Shown one piece after another: positions 12,053-22,695 of a DNA stretch of 64,000 bases (position 1 is the stretch's first letter; each line of letters opens with the position of its first letter). The notes beneath the pieces are model-generated. The model ran no database searches and had not been told where the DNA came from. It saw only the letters and a program-made list of their open reading frames with translations. Made by a program: the position numbers and the translations under genes. The DNA lies in assembly GCA_021613535.1 (NCBI GenBank), contig CP075493.1, forward strand, positions 13,020,001 to 13,084,000. Direction: 5' to 3'. This stretch comes from Adineta vaga. Its lineage: Eukaryota > Rotifera.

Positions 12053-12999
12053 TTAATTTCGATTCAAATGTAAATATTTCAAGAGTCTTTCTGTTAAGTA
12101 TCGTCGAAGATCATGGTTATACATGAATAAATCAACAATATTGATGAATGAACTTGACACAGGCAAAATTTGCAAAGTAATAATAATTGACGAATTAATA
12201 TCTTGTATCCCAACAATCGCTGAATACATATATATAGGTCCCCATCCAGCAATGAATACCACAAACATGAAAAGCATATGTTTAACTAGATAAATATCTC
12301 GAGCACGTCCATGATTCACACTTGAGATAGCGGATGTGCTGGAGGGTAATGTTTGAACACGTCGAGTCGAAGAATGCACTGAATAAAATATCATCGAATT
12401 GAAAAAAATCATGGTAATCGATGGAAGTATAAGAATAATGCCTATATTATACAAACTGATCCAAGAAGGTGAGCGATTACCATTTTGGCATGCCTGTAAA
12501 TGAGCAAAAAGATATGGAATAAATCAATTGATAATTATTAGCTTTACGTCCTATCAATATTTACCTGAAAGGAAAGAATCAAATGAGGCAACGGTAAAAT
12601 GATGGCCACAATCCATTGTACGATTATTGACATGAAAGACCATGTTTGTTCCTTGAAACGTTTCTTATTGGGATACGTAACTGTAAAGAATCGGTTAAAA
12701 GTGATCATAGCTAACGCATGAATCATCAAACAATTCACCATGATTGGCAAATATGAAGTGACAATGCATGAAATAATTGATCGAAAGATAATATTGCTAT
12801 AGAAGCTACTTAACACATCGTAAACTATCCAATAACTACCACAAACAATACCGGTTAAACAAAAATTACCTGTCAAGATATTAGTTGCAGTATGGAAACG
12901 TCGAATTAAGATAATTGATAGAAGATAGATTAACATTAATATAGTACCATTTAGAAGTATAATAATATTCAGAATACAGATGATTTGTTGAAATTCCAT
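12053..12999 (-). CDS. Rhodopsin-like 7TM receptor, tandem copy 2
   Basis: Two exons, 12565-12999 (145 codons) and 12053-12493 (147 codons with stop), intron phase 0, 291 residues, exactly the same exon sizes as copy 1. TM1-TM4 include the same RRFHTATNILTGN loop and an NRFF at the end of TM3. TM7 ends DLFMYNHDLRRYL. Differences cluster in the N-terminus, TM2-TM3 and the loop before TM7, the parts that usually shape ligand binding. The middle of TM6 (LFMFVVFIAGWGPIY) is identical. This pattern suggests two functional receptors rather than one gene and a dead copy. Confidence 0.85.
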
Positions 13000-13858
13000 T
13001 TTGATATAAAATAGAAATGCGACAAGAAGAAAAGAGTGTCTTTTCTCTAATGGAAAATACGCAATTACATTAACATCATCAACGCCATTGAGGTAGTATT
13101 AAATAGAAATGATAGATGTACTTCATAATATATATTCTTTTTTTCATGTAAAATTATATAACGTCGTAACGCGTGTTGTTATTGTAAAGAAAAGAGTAAC
13201 TTCACTGGTTGTATAATATCTCTTTCATCAAGATTAATGAAGTGATAATTTATAATAATACGACGTCTTTACTCTCATAGAAAAAAATATCTAATGAATG
13301 GAAATAATTACATGTGTGCTGTGAAGACATGTTCACATGAACTACGAACTGATTTGATTTTGTTGTTTTTCTCTTATTTTCTTACAGTCAAAAACTCTCT
13401 TTTCCATAGATATTTCAACTAAAAATGATGTTTCTATGATGTAAAAAGAGTCGTTTTAAATGCGAACGACGAGAAACAAAGTTATTCGAAAGATAATATA
13501 TTGCTGATAATAGTTCAAGTCATTTTTCGAGTAAACTGTCTCCATCGATTATATTTCGCATTAATTTCTAGTAAAACAATATCAACGAGATATGAAACAT
13601 CTGAAAAGTTTTTCTAAAATATATCATCGAACAGAAATTGATTGATTCCAAGAAGAAAGCACACCGTAAAAAGTGTATAGAAGAAAGATTTTTATTTTTT
13701 TTAAGAAATTAAAATCTACCTCTTGCTAGTTATCTCAACAAGTATCTGTATATATATATATATTTGAAAAAATCAATTGATTAAAGCTAAGATTAAAATT
13801 TCTCTCTGATATTACAAGTGATTCTAAATTCTAAATAAAATAATCGACATGTCATTGC
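13000..13858. other. Intergenic, duplicated 5' flank plus (TA)n
   Basis: The left part is the upstream flank of receptor copy 2, matching 11290-11812. A short TA microsatellite lies at about 13746-13764. No further gene is seen. Confidence 0.55.
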
Positions 13859-15322
13859 TTATATTTTGAGCGTAATTCTTCCGCATGCACCACTACTGTT
13901 AATGATATCGATATGAGCTTGTGCTGTTTCTTCCAACGGATAGATTCGTCCGAGTAATGGCTTCAAATAGCCACGTTTCAAACTGTTTTGTAAATAAGCA
14001 TTCATCATTTGATATTCCTCCTATTGTTTAAACCAAGATGATTACTTTGCGATAGAACTATCCTCACCTACCTTGGTAGAACAAGACAGAATGGTTCCAC
14101 ATATCATTGTTTCTTTGATCATCATCAGTCGAGGATTTATATCCACGGTACCACGATTTCCAACAACAACCACACGACCAATACGAGCTTTTAGTAATTC
14201 TAAATCAGAATTTAAGTTAACATTAGCCAGCATTTCAAGTATCAAATCAACACCATCTCCATTCTTAGTGGCATTCTAAACAATAAACTATCGATTTTCC
14301 TTCTCATTAAAGATAGATCATAGATTCATACAGCAATATCCTTAAGATAACCCTCTTGATGATGATTAAAAACAAGATCAGCACCCTGTTCTCGTACTGC
14401 TTGTAAACCCTGTTCAGTTGATGCCGTACCAATGACATACATTCCATGTGCCTTAGCTAATTGGACAGCTGGAATGCCAACCTGTATTTGAAGAAAAAAA
14501 CGTATCAAGATGAAAAAAAAACAATTTTATCTGGTTAACTTACTCCACCACTGGCTCCATGAATAAGTACTGTTTCATTGGGTTTAGCATGACCTCTAGA
14601 TATAAACAGGGAACAAGTCAACATTGAGGATAGAAAACTAAAGAGCAAAAAATATTTCTCTAAAATTCGAGACTCTTCTTTTTTTTCGGTTATGCAGCCA
14701 ATATCACCATCATTCCATCGACATGTGTCTTACTTAATAAAAAGTGCACGATAAGCCGTAAAATATGGAACGCCAAGAGCGGAACCTTCTTCAAATGAAA
14801 GATTTGCCGGTAGATGATAAACGAAATCGGATACAGCTGCACAATACTCAGCATAAGCGCCTGTCGTAGTTTTCGTCGTGAATACACGATCACCAACCTA
14901 GAAATTATTAACGAATTTCGAATGTTCTTAAATCGATTGTTGTTATAGACTCTTTATACTTTAAAATTTGTAACTTCAGTACCGACACGTTCAATCACAC
15001 CCGAAGCATCAAATCCGGGAGTGTACGGTAAACTATTAGGTAGACGATAATAAGTACCTGATCGAATATATGTATCAGCTGGATTAACACCAGCTGCATA
15101 CACTCGAATCAATACCTAAATATTAACAAACTTGTTTTCGAATAGAGTAGATGTCTCAAGGACGTTGTACTTCTCGAGGTTGAATATCCGGAATAGGTAC
15201 GTCTTCAACTAATTTGCATACATTGGCATCACCTATCATCGGTGTAACAAAAACAGCTGTATTTTAATTAGATGAATTTTAAAATGAATCATACCAAATT
15301 CTTCTACTCGAATTGCTCGCAT
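13859..15322 (-). CDS. CRYZ: Zeta-crystallin-like NADPH:quinone oxidoreductase
   Basis: Eight coding exons join in frame without any lesion: 15295-15322, 15171-15256, 14960-15115, 14734-14897, 14544-14595, 14332-14481, 14072-14275 and 13859-14020, giving 333 residues (vertebrate zeta-crystallin is 329). The product starts [10 protein letters not shown]. Substrate-side motifs are [12 protein letters not shown] and [10 protein letters not shown]. The NADPH-binding loop HGASGGVG is split by an intron. Also seen are TASTEQGL, the family signature LEMLANVNL, and [14 protein letters not shown]. The enzyme belongs to the zinc-free medium-chain dehydrogenase/reductase group and reduces quinones by one electron with NADPH; in vertebrates it also binds AU-rich RNA. 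A non-coding 5' exon (about 15565-15600, donor gtgagt) is likely, because no upstream frame joins in phase. This is a cytosolic housekeeping gene. Confidence 0.95.
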
Positions 15323-17261
15323 TATGTCTCCTGATGATGTAGCACTAGAAAAGACAACACTTCAATTATAAATATCATCAATAATATGATGGATTGATTT
15401 GATTAGAAAACTATTCCTTTTCCAAGCGTGAATTGCACTAAAATAAAGTGATTCTTCAGAATCCTATTCGAAAGAAACCCGTGCAATACGTGAGAAAAAG
15501 ATCTTAACAACAAACTGTTATTTTCAATAAACAACGAAATATCTTCAAAGCTTCTTATACTCACCTTGCACAGTGACAGGTATTCGACAACTAAAACCAA
15601 CAATAACTGACTGTTATCTTATTCAAAGGAAAAATGTTCTGTGTAATGAAACATTATAGTAAATAGTGCGACAGTGAAATAGAGAACTTCGATGTCGATA
15701 AGAGACATTAGATGAAATCTTGCTTGCTTGTTTAATCTTCTACTAATTATCGAATGATTCATATTAAAGAAACTAAGATGAGCCGTATCATTTTAATACT
15801 TCTTTCGGTTTAATCAACAACTACACTTGGTGACATGATAGCAAAGACAAAAGTGATAACGACAAAGCATTTACAGAAATATTTGCAGCTTGATGACATT
15901 TTTTTCTAGCGGGTGTCTTTACTATTGATAAATATAATTACTATCATATATAGTGATACTTTTCGGTATGCTTTTCCTGCATTCACTCTATTTCCTTCTT
16001 TGTTCAATATATCATGAGACATCTACGCAAATATGTGTTCTCTACTTTACAACGGTGACTGATACTGCCCATTTTCAGTTTTTAAATATTAAATAAAACT
16101 TATTTCCACCCTCATCTATCTTGTTATTTTGACCCATGTCACCCAGTACTAAACCAAGTCGGTAGCATGAATTGGCATTTGGAAAACTATCTGGTTTATT
16201 CTTATTCTTATCAGAAATAGGAAACGTTAACTCAAAACTTAATGAGTAATCAACAAAGAATGAGTGTGAAGATTAAATTTTGATTTTGATTTTGTAGTGA
16301 TATAATTGTAAAAGCTCGCAAGTTGAAAAAAAAACTTATATTTTCACTCATTTTTTTACTTTATACACGAATCATAAAACGATAGAATTAATAAGTCGAC
16401 AATTACGGAAGAAAAAGATAATAGATATCATCAAACGTTGTTTTCGTTTGTTTATATTTAATCAGTCTGAAGCCTTTACAGACCTTAGGTATTCATTGAA
16501 TGTTACTTTGAAGTTAAAGCTATTCCGAAATTAATTGATATAATTATTGTCTCTTCAGAAAAATATATGATTGATCTACATGAGAAATGCTTCGTTCGTA
16601 TTCCAAACTTAAAATTAAATCTAAAATACTTGGACGATGAATCTAAATACCTATTTTTGAAAAGTCTTTATTATTTTCATGTTGTTTTATTAAAAATTGA
16701 CGAAATTGAGAGAGAAAGATTAAATGAGCAGTAGAAAAAAAATTGTTACCATTGAGATAAAATAAAATACCATGAATGATTTCATTTCGTAAATCTTTTA
16801 GTTTTGCATGGATTATTAATTGATGTTTAGTTATGCTCATAATTCAGTTTTTCTATACTTTCTTTTCGAATCGATTAATGGAAATATAATTAAAACAATT
16901 TAATCAATACGTTATTTAATATAAGTATAAGTAAGAGAACATTTAGTTCGACAATGTGTTTATCTACGTGGACAGAAAGCTTATTCATAGATAAAAACAC
17001 TTGCATCGTTAAGATTTAAACTTATCGTTCTTCATCTTTATTCAGTTGGCTTCAAATAGACGAATTTCGACATCTTACCATCTTGTTTACTTTAATCTTT
17101 GGAGTAGATGCCGTGTTGAAAAGAAAAAAATCCCTTTTAGTCACACTGCAAATTTTCTCTACGGATTACAAGGATTTTAACACACATTCACGAGGAAACT
17201 ACCAAAAAAACTGTGTTTGCTTTTAAATTTCAGTTTCTAATTTACACAGTAAAATAATCTC
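15323..17261. other. Intergenic with a scrap of ART/TPR homology
   Basis: Mostly without coding signal. On the minus strand at about 16110-16190 one frame reads LGDMGQNNK, close to LLDDMGQNNKTEQIY of the ART/TPR pseudogene at 23.7-24.0 kb. The DNA around tgttattttgacccat is nearly identical in both places. A 65-residue frame at 16643-16840 (-) has no support beyond being open. Confidence 0.4.
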
Positions 17262-17269
17262 TATAAATA
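17262..17269 (+). promoter_or_regulatory. TATA box of the small zinc-ribbon ORF
   Basis: A TATAAATA element lies 56 nt upstream of the ATG at 17325, the spacing seen at other TATA genes in this window. Confidence 0.55.
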
Positions 17270-17324
17270 GTTGAATTCTTAAAATAAAACAGTATTTTCG
17301 TTTCATTTCACCAAATTTAACAAA

Positions 17325-17486
17325 ATGAGTTTCCATGGTATGATTGCCTACAAATGTCCGGAATGCGACAAATTAGTATGGGTTGAACGTGAAAAAGCAA
17401 ATTCTGCCGTGTAGCCGTGCCAGTCTTGTCGTCCGTCTGGTAATATGCAAACAAGAACTACATGTATTTCTGTTAGTTTAAAATAA
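17325..17486 (+). pseudogene. Small zinc-ribbon-like ORF interrupted by one in-frame TAG
   Basis: A 53-codon frame from ATG (17325) to TAA (17484-17486). The first half has YKCPECDKLVWVERE, a CxxC knuckle followed by a tryptophan strand. The second half has PCQSCRPSG, another CxxC. A single TAG at 17412-17414 (codon 30) lies between them. Cys pairs at this spacing resemble small zinc-ribbon proteins. A TATA box and an A-rich leader precede it. I cannot name the family. Either a fresh nonsense mutation has killed a tiny gene, or the sequence has an error, or the upstream half is used alone. Readthrough is not supported by anything visible. Confidence 0.45.
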
Positions 17487-18362
17487 GGAAACGGTTTGGT
17501 ATCACATCTTTAGACTTTATATTATCAGTACTAACACAAACTCGATATCCTGTCATGTAACAGTCTCCTATTTTGATTGAATAAACTCTTCTTACTCAAT
17601 TAGTTATTCCACCATACCCTCTTGAAAATCTTTTCATCGGTTTAACTTATTTACCAAAATTCTCTTCATAATAGATTTTTATCGTTTATTTTTCAAAGAA
17701 TAAGTAATAAAATTATAAGAATTTGAATATTCGCTAAATTTCATATTCCCATTTTCAACAGCAATGACTTGATTATTTGCTGAATTAAAAAATGTAGCTA
17801 CTGATTGATTTGCTGTTGATTTCACTCGAAAAGATAGATCGTGTAAAACACCCACACTAACGGTCGCTTGTTTAATAAAATTCAAATACATTTGATTCTT
17901 CTGTTGTAACGTTAGTTATTGAAAATAAGAGAATTTATGAAAAAATCGTCAGTCTACCATGATTATATATACATATCGTTTTAATGGATATGATGTCATC
18001 ATTGATCGAATGTGTATATACTAAAACATGTATAACTTGTATCATCTTTAACAGTATAGTTGAGAAATATCTTATCGTGTTATATGACATAGTCAAAATA
18101 AATTCCATTACCACTCAATCGATTTGTTAAATATTTTGATAATTATAAAGTATTCAAAGACAAATGTTGAATACTCCACATGAATCAATTTCAAATTTTT
18201 ACTTCATAATACATACTGAACACACTCACCCTCAAGTATCCTATCATTTTGATCATACAAAATTATAAGTAAATGATAATATCAAAGTACATGTTTAACA
18301 CTTCTTTATTTCTTCTACTTATCTACACACTAATCAATATTTATATCCTAAAATTAACAAGA
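17487..18362. other. Intergenic with one unassigned open frame
   Basis: A 70-residue frame on the minus strand (17679-17891) is open but resembles nothing I recognise and has no TATA or splice context. The rest is the 3' flank of the secreted orphan gene. Confidence 0.4.
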
Positions 18363-18986
18363 TTACATTTGATTCTTTTGAAATCGATTCAATGCTGTTT
18401 TGTTGATGTTGTCTGTATAAACTATGGTATAGAAGAATTCATAATTTATTTTCGACTTTGGATACCTATAATCATCTTCTGTCTCCATCATTTCATTCAT
18501 ATCCATTGCAGTTTGGAAAAAACCAGTTGATGTTAGATCTGCCTCTACTTGGCGACATGATGTTTTATATACCACATTCATTATTCTATCACCCGCCGTT
18601 AATGTCATATTATGGCTTTGATAATCGCAAACACCATACAATTGCTTCATTTTTATGCTTGTTATTAACGCAATAATATTTGGATTATTTTCACCATTTT
18701 GTAAATTCTGTGGATATTTTTTGAATCCGAAAAGAGGTAATACTATTTTGTTCAATGTGTTTTCCGATTGTTCACGAAGATTTTCACCATTATACCACAT
18801 TGATGCATTAAAATCTGGAAATAATGAACGTATTTCTTCGCCAGTCATCGTATGCCATCCTGTTGGTTTTATTATCAATAAATCAGGAAAATAATTCTCA
18901 TGAGCACTAGATTGAATTTCAGAATTTCCAATATCAAATCGTGCTAACGATACAATTAAGAATAGAATGAACCAATGAGAAGCCAT
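18363..18986 (-). CDS. Secreted protein of unknown family
   Basis: 207 residues, intronless. The frame is open up to 19079, but a TATAAAA box at 19043-19050 lies inside that extension, so transcription starts after it. The correct start is the Met at 18986. That start gives a good signal peptide (ASHWFILFLIVSLARFDIGNS). The mature part has N-glycosylation sequons (NAS, NMT, NKT) and only two cysteines (CDY, SCR), which could form one disulfide. The motif PTGWHTMTGEEIRSLFPDF is the most distinctive stretch. I do not recognise the family; the product is most likely secreted into the body cavity or outside. Same strand as the vWA gene but with its own promoter. Confidence 0.7.
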   Translation of the reverse strand: MASHWFILFLIVSLARFDIGNSEIQSSAHENYFPDLLIIKPTGWHTMTGEEIRSLFPDFNASMWYNGENLREQSENTLNKIVLPLFGFKKYPQNLQNGENNPNIIALITSIKMKQLYGVCDYQSHNMTLTAGDRIMNVVYKTSCRQVEADLTSTGFFQTAMDMNEMMETEDDYRYPKSKINYEFFYTIVYTDNINKTALNRFQKNQM

Positions 18987-19042
18987 ATGAATTGTGAATG
19001 TTTTTTTGTATTGAATATATCGTGAAAAGAAATGAACGCGGT

Positions 19043-19050
19043 TTTTATAT
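19043..19050 (-). promoter_or_regulatory. TATA box of the secreted orphan gene
   Basis: Read on the minus strand this is ATATAAAA, about 57 nt upstream of the chosen ATG. It decides the start codon because the more upstream Met codons lie 5' of it. Confidence 0.6.
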
Positions 19051-19324
19051 CGATGGTTGAAACAGATGTTCACATTCATTTGTCATAACATTCTTTTTCA
19101 ATTATCCAATTAGAGAAGCCTTATATTGATTTATTTATTACCGTGACTACAGTGAAGAAATGTAACACATTTTCTATGAAGCTAGGTAGGCTCGTGGTGT
19201 GAGAATCATTGATATAAAAAAAACCGATACAATGAAATGAAGTTTATTTGCAAAGAAATTGTAGAATCTTACAAAACGGTTCAGGATTGTCATAAAAATT
19301 ATTTTAAATACAGTTTTATTTAAT

Positions 19325-20635
19325 TTAATCTTCATCTGCATAGTGATGTGTATATTTGTGATCATAACATTTCTTCATGTGACCATGATGACCATAATAT
19401 TTCGCAGCTGTTTTCTCACTTACAATCTTATCTTCCAATCTTTTCTTCATACTTTCTGCCATTCGAATCAACATTGCAATCATGCCTTTCTCATCATCAA
19501 ATTCTTCGACTTGTCTGAGAAGAGCGATTTGTTCACCAATCAATGTAATAGCATTATCTCTCTGACGATTCGTTATCAATTGAGCAATTGTATCATCCAT
19601 TTCTGCGGCCACTTGAACTGCATGTAATGTTTTTATTCTTGGATCAATTTGTTGAATGAGTGATTCATCATTTACAAAAGTTATGGATAATGTACCAGCG
19701 ACAATCAATGGTTCACCATCAACATCATCAGGACGATGGTATTTTAATTGATAGTCAAGTGTTTCAACTTCAGTACCATCAGGTACATTTGCAGAAGTTG
19801 TAAAATCACAAAGTATGACACGAAGATTATCATGATGAAGATCACCTAGATTGGCACCTAATGCAATATTTTCATGACCCCATATTTTTGTAACAGTCGT
19901 GTTATTACGACCTCGTACAATTAATTGAGTTTGTGTTGCACAAACGTCAAAAACACTTTGAAGTGCTTTTGTCATTAATGGTACAATAACTTGTGCTGAT
20001 TCAAGGAAAAAGAATTGACCACATCCAGCTTCAGCAATACCTTTCATTATTGTCTCATCGAAATCTTCTCCGATACCAAATGAATCGACAATAACACCTT
20101 TTCCATTATAATTTCGAACAATCTTCATTATTTGTTCTCGTGATCGTAATCCAACGTTTGCTAATCCATCTGATAAAACGAAGATACGTTTTGAAAAGCC
20201 AGGATAAACATATTTTTCAAGAAGATTTGCAGCTGCATCTATTCCTCCTGATAAATTCGTTTGACCACCACTTGTTATTCCTTGTACTACTGAATAGAGA
20301 TCTTGACGAGATAATGCACGTGCATTTTCAAATACATTCATTACATTATCATCATAAGCAACTAAATGTACGACATCATCATCATTTAGTAAATTTAGTA
20401 CGGAAATAACAGCTTGTTTTGCAAATTCTAATTTATTATTTGATGCCATTGAACCGCTACGATCCAGAACTAAAACTAAATTGATTGGAATTCGTTTGTT
20501 TTCTTCAGTATGTTCTTCATTTTTTTTCGTTTCGATTTCAAATCGAGCTCGTTTTGAATTCACAACACCAATAATTGCATGAGGATTATCTGGAATACAC
20601 CGAATACTAACAGAAGACAATTGATCAGTACTCAT
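19325..20635 (-). CDS. von Willebrand factor A domain protein (intracellular type)
   Basis: 436 residues, intronless, ATG at 20635 with a TATATAAATA box about 50 nt upstream. The vWA domain (about residues 50-220) has a complete metal-ion-dependent adhesion site: DRSGSM after a hydrophobic strand, then a Thr in SGGQTNLSGG, then the Asp in FVLSDGLAN. There is no signal peptide, membrane helix or RING finger. A C-terminal helical part of about 130 residues (EQIALLRQVEEFDDEKGM) ends in a His/Tyr-rich tail. Stand-alone vWA proteins of this layout occur in bacteria, plants and protists and usually act as metal-dependent protein-binding modules. The lack of introns hints at a horizontally acquired or retroposed origin, which is inference only. 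Confidence 0.85.
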   Translation of the reverse strand: MSTDQLSSVSIRCIPDNPHAIIGVVNSKRARFEIETKKNEEHTEENKRIPINLVLVLDRSGSMASNNKLEFAKQAVISVLNLLNDDDVVHLVAYDDNVMNVFENARALSRQDLYSVVQGITSGGQTNLSGGIDAAANLLEKYVYPGFSKRIFVLSDGLANVGLRSREQIMKIVRNYNGKGVIVDSFGIGEDFDETIMKGIAEAGCGQFFFLESAQVIVPLMTKALQSVFDVCATQTQLIVRGRNNTTVTKIWGHENIALGANLGDLHHDNLRVILCDFTTSANVPDGTEVETLDYQLKYHRPDDVDGEPLIVAGTLSITFVNDESLIQQIDPRIKTLHAVQVAAEMDDTIAQLITNRQRDNAITLIGEQIALLRQVEEFDDEKGMIAMLIRMAESMKKRLEDKIVSEKTAAKYYGHHGHMKKCYDHKYTHHYADED

Positions 20636-20683
20636 ATTTTCGAGTTTTTTTTAACAATATGATAAGAAATGCAACGTTGTTCG

Positions 20684-20694
20684 TATTTATATAT
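20684..20694 (-). promoter_or_regulatory. TATA box of the vWA gene
   Basis: The minus strand reads TATATAAATA, followed by a short AT-rich leader and the ATG at 20635. Confidence 0.6.
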
Positions 20695-20899
20695 GAGTAA
20701 TGTGAATTGCGTAAGTCTGAAGCAACTTATATAAGCCAATGAGAAAATGACTCATATATTAAAGAAAAGAAACTCGACAAAAACTCAGTATAGAGGTTGC
20801 GAAATAAGGATGCAATTGATGATGTAACTTATTCTAGGGTGCATTAAACATAGCGGTTTGTATCATGTATTTACGTAGAAAAATTAGAATTTCATCATT

Positions 20900-21547
20900 T
20901 CAATATTGCTTGATTCCAAAACTGTGGTACAAATCCGAGAGTATACAGATACTAAGCAATATGCACCAGATTACAAACCATGCCAGGAAAAGAATATTTG
21001 AATGACGAGGAGCTTTTGATCGTTTTATAATCAGATAGAAAATGACGATGGTATGTAATAGACAATATGCCGCAATAGATGAAAACATACCAATAGCACC
21101 ATTTACATGAACATGAGAATTATGATCTAAACTTACAATAGCCATAATCAGAATAAATACCGATATGATCAGTACAATAGAATGATAGATTGAGATTGAA
21201 GAAGAAATTGCAATCGACCGATAATAATTAATAAAAACTGTGGAACCAAAATAACGAAACCAGAAAGAAAATATTGAGAAGTAAGGTAACTTCGGTCCTG
21301 ACCATCCATCTTGCCGTAATACATGATTGTACACTATGAGGGTGACAACAAATGTAATGACAGCTGTGAATGGCATTACAACCAAAGTCTAATACCAGAT
21401 TAATGTCAGAATTCGATTCATTTGAAATTAAGATGAGAAATTTCCGAAGAAAAATGCTTGCATCGATTCACTTACGATAATAGTAAATTGATCCTCGTCA
21501 TCTTGCTTTAATGAAAAGGTAGTTATTTGAAAGATATTCTCATTCAT
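20900..21547 (-). CDS. DRAM/Frag1-like multipass membrane protein
   Basis: Two exons, 21476-21547 (24 codons, ends before gtaagt) and 20900-21388, phase 0, 186 residues. The downstream frame can be opened at a TTG (21385), but the splice join supplies a real ATG and an acidic cytoplasmic N-terminus (KQDDEDQFTII). Five hydrophobic segments follow. The pattern KLPYFSIFSFWFR after TM1, and later HVHVNGAIGMFSS, resembles the PYIS and HxxGA motifs of the DRAM/Frag1/Sfk1 family, which act in lysosomal autophagy control or GPI-anchor remodelling. At 186 residues it is shorter than DRAM proteins (about 240-270), lacking most of the last helix region. The family call is tentative. Confidence 0.55.
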
Positions 21548-22385
21548 ATTTATTCTTGATAGAAAACTGTACAACGCAAGGGTTTCGTTTCTTTTTTTAT
21601 GAATATTTACGCGACAAGAGTATTAACATGATACAAGATTTCTTTTTTCTCTTTTCTCTAAGTATGGTATAGGCGAAGTAATAATCAGATATTGAGTAGC
21701 CAATGGTTGTAGAGTCATGCAGATTGCACCGTGAGGATGTGAGTATAGGTTAGAGATAAATTCAACATCTACCTCTTCAAAATCGATCCTTGTTTAATTA
21801 TTTTGCACTTAATCAATTTTCTAAAGCACCTTTAGCGCAACAATATTTTCTTTTCGAGATACTTAATAGGATGGGTTGATGGATAGGTATGAAAGAAGAA
21901 TAGACTAACATTTGTACTCTCAACGTTCTAGTTCAAATCTTGAATAAAATTGTGGAACAGTGATCTATATTGGTGCCTATATAATGTTTTCAATGTGAAT
22001 GTTGATTTCAGTTTACGTTCCATCTACATTACACTGGCAAGTATACAGAATGGTTAGAAATGAACTCAAATAAGTCTTATTACGAACAACTAAATAAAAA
22101 GTATATGATAAAGATTTTTTTATTAAAACAGAAGAAACATGACATTGACTTAAACCTGACAAATTCAATATCATATCATTCTTTTCTCATTCGAAATTGT
22201 CAAAAAGCAAATATTGACAATGAATCATAGCGATTCACAGAGAGAGAGAACCAACGACGAAAATGTAGATGACTAACAAACAAAACGACGTTTTTGCACA
22301 GGTGCCATTGAGTATAATTCTTTCATATCGAATCATAATTGATATGCGCAAAAGTAATTGATAATATCGCATCCTCTATATCTCC
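21548..22385. other. Intergenic, no gene recognised
   Basis: No supported coding frame or repeat. The right end is the promoter of the Cys-rich peptide gene. Confidence 0.45.
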
Positions 22386-22394
22386 TATATAAAG
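22386..22394 (+). promoter_or_regulatory. TATA box of the Cys-rich peptide gene
   Basis: TATATAAAG lies 56 nt upstream of the ATG at 22450, with an A-rich leader between. Confidence 0.65.
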
Positions 22395-22449
22395 ACTCAT
22401 ATTTTCAACATAATTCATACACATTTTAATCACAAAACAAAACGAAAAC

Positions 22450-22695
22450 ATGCAAAAATATATTATTCTTGCAATCATTGGTATCGTAATGATCAATTAC
22501 ATCAATGCTCAGTCATCAGAAGTTGTCAATGATGATAAAGTTGAATTACCATCGTCATTAAATATCTTATTATCAGGTGTAAAAGCAAAAGACGTTCGTC
22601 AATGTCTACCTGTAAGTTGTGGTTCATTTGGCTGTTGTTCTGGTAATTGTCAACCATGGTGCCGTGCATGTGGTGTTCCACATACATGCGGTTAA
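22450..22695 (+). CDS. Small secreted cysteine-rich peptide precursor
   Basis: 81 residues, intronless. The signal peptide is MQKYIILAIIGIVMINYINA, cut before QSSE. A short acidic spacer, possibly a propeptide, runs to about residue 50. The C-terminal 31 residues carry eight cysteines with spacing C-x4-C-x4-CC-x3-C-x3-C-x2-C-x5-C-G. Such a compact disulfide-rich end is typical of secreted defence, signalling or structural peptides; I cannot match the spacing to a named family, and an antimicrobial role would be a guess. AATAAA-type signals lie about 75-90 nt after the stop. A strong TATA box suggests high expression. Confidence 0.8.
   Translation: MQKYIILAIIGIVMINYINAQSSEVVNDDKVELPSSLNILLSGVKAKDVRQCLPVSCGSFGCCSGNCQPWCRACGVPHTCG

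Larger units (their letters stand above)
10150..13598. repeat. Tandem duplication of about 1.7 kb carrying a 7TM receptor gene
   Basis: Unit 1 is about 10150-11812 and unit 2 about 11868-13598. The receptor exons match, and so do the flanks. The 3' flank at about 10165-10320 corresponds to 11873-12030 (shared cattcataaagtttacatac). The 5' flank around 11599-11811 corresponds to 13499-13597 (shared tagttcaag and aaacaatatcaa). Flank identity is visibly lower than exon identity in places, so the duplication is not brand new. Confidence 0.85.

Noticed and set aside
17412-17414. TAG as a recoded or readthrough codon
   Set aside because: Nothing near it (no conserved downstream context or stem) supports recoding, and all other genes here stop normally.
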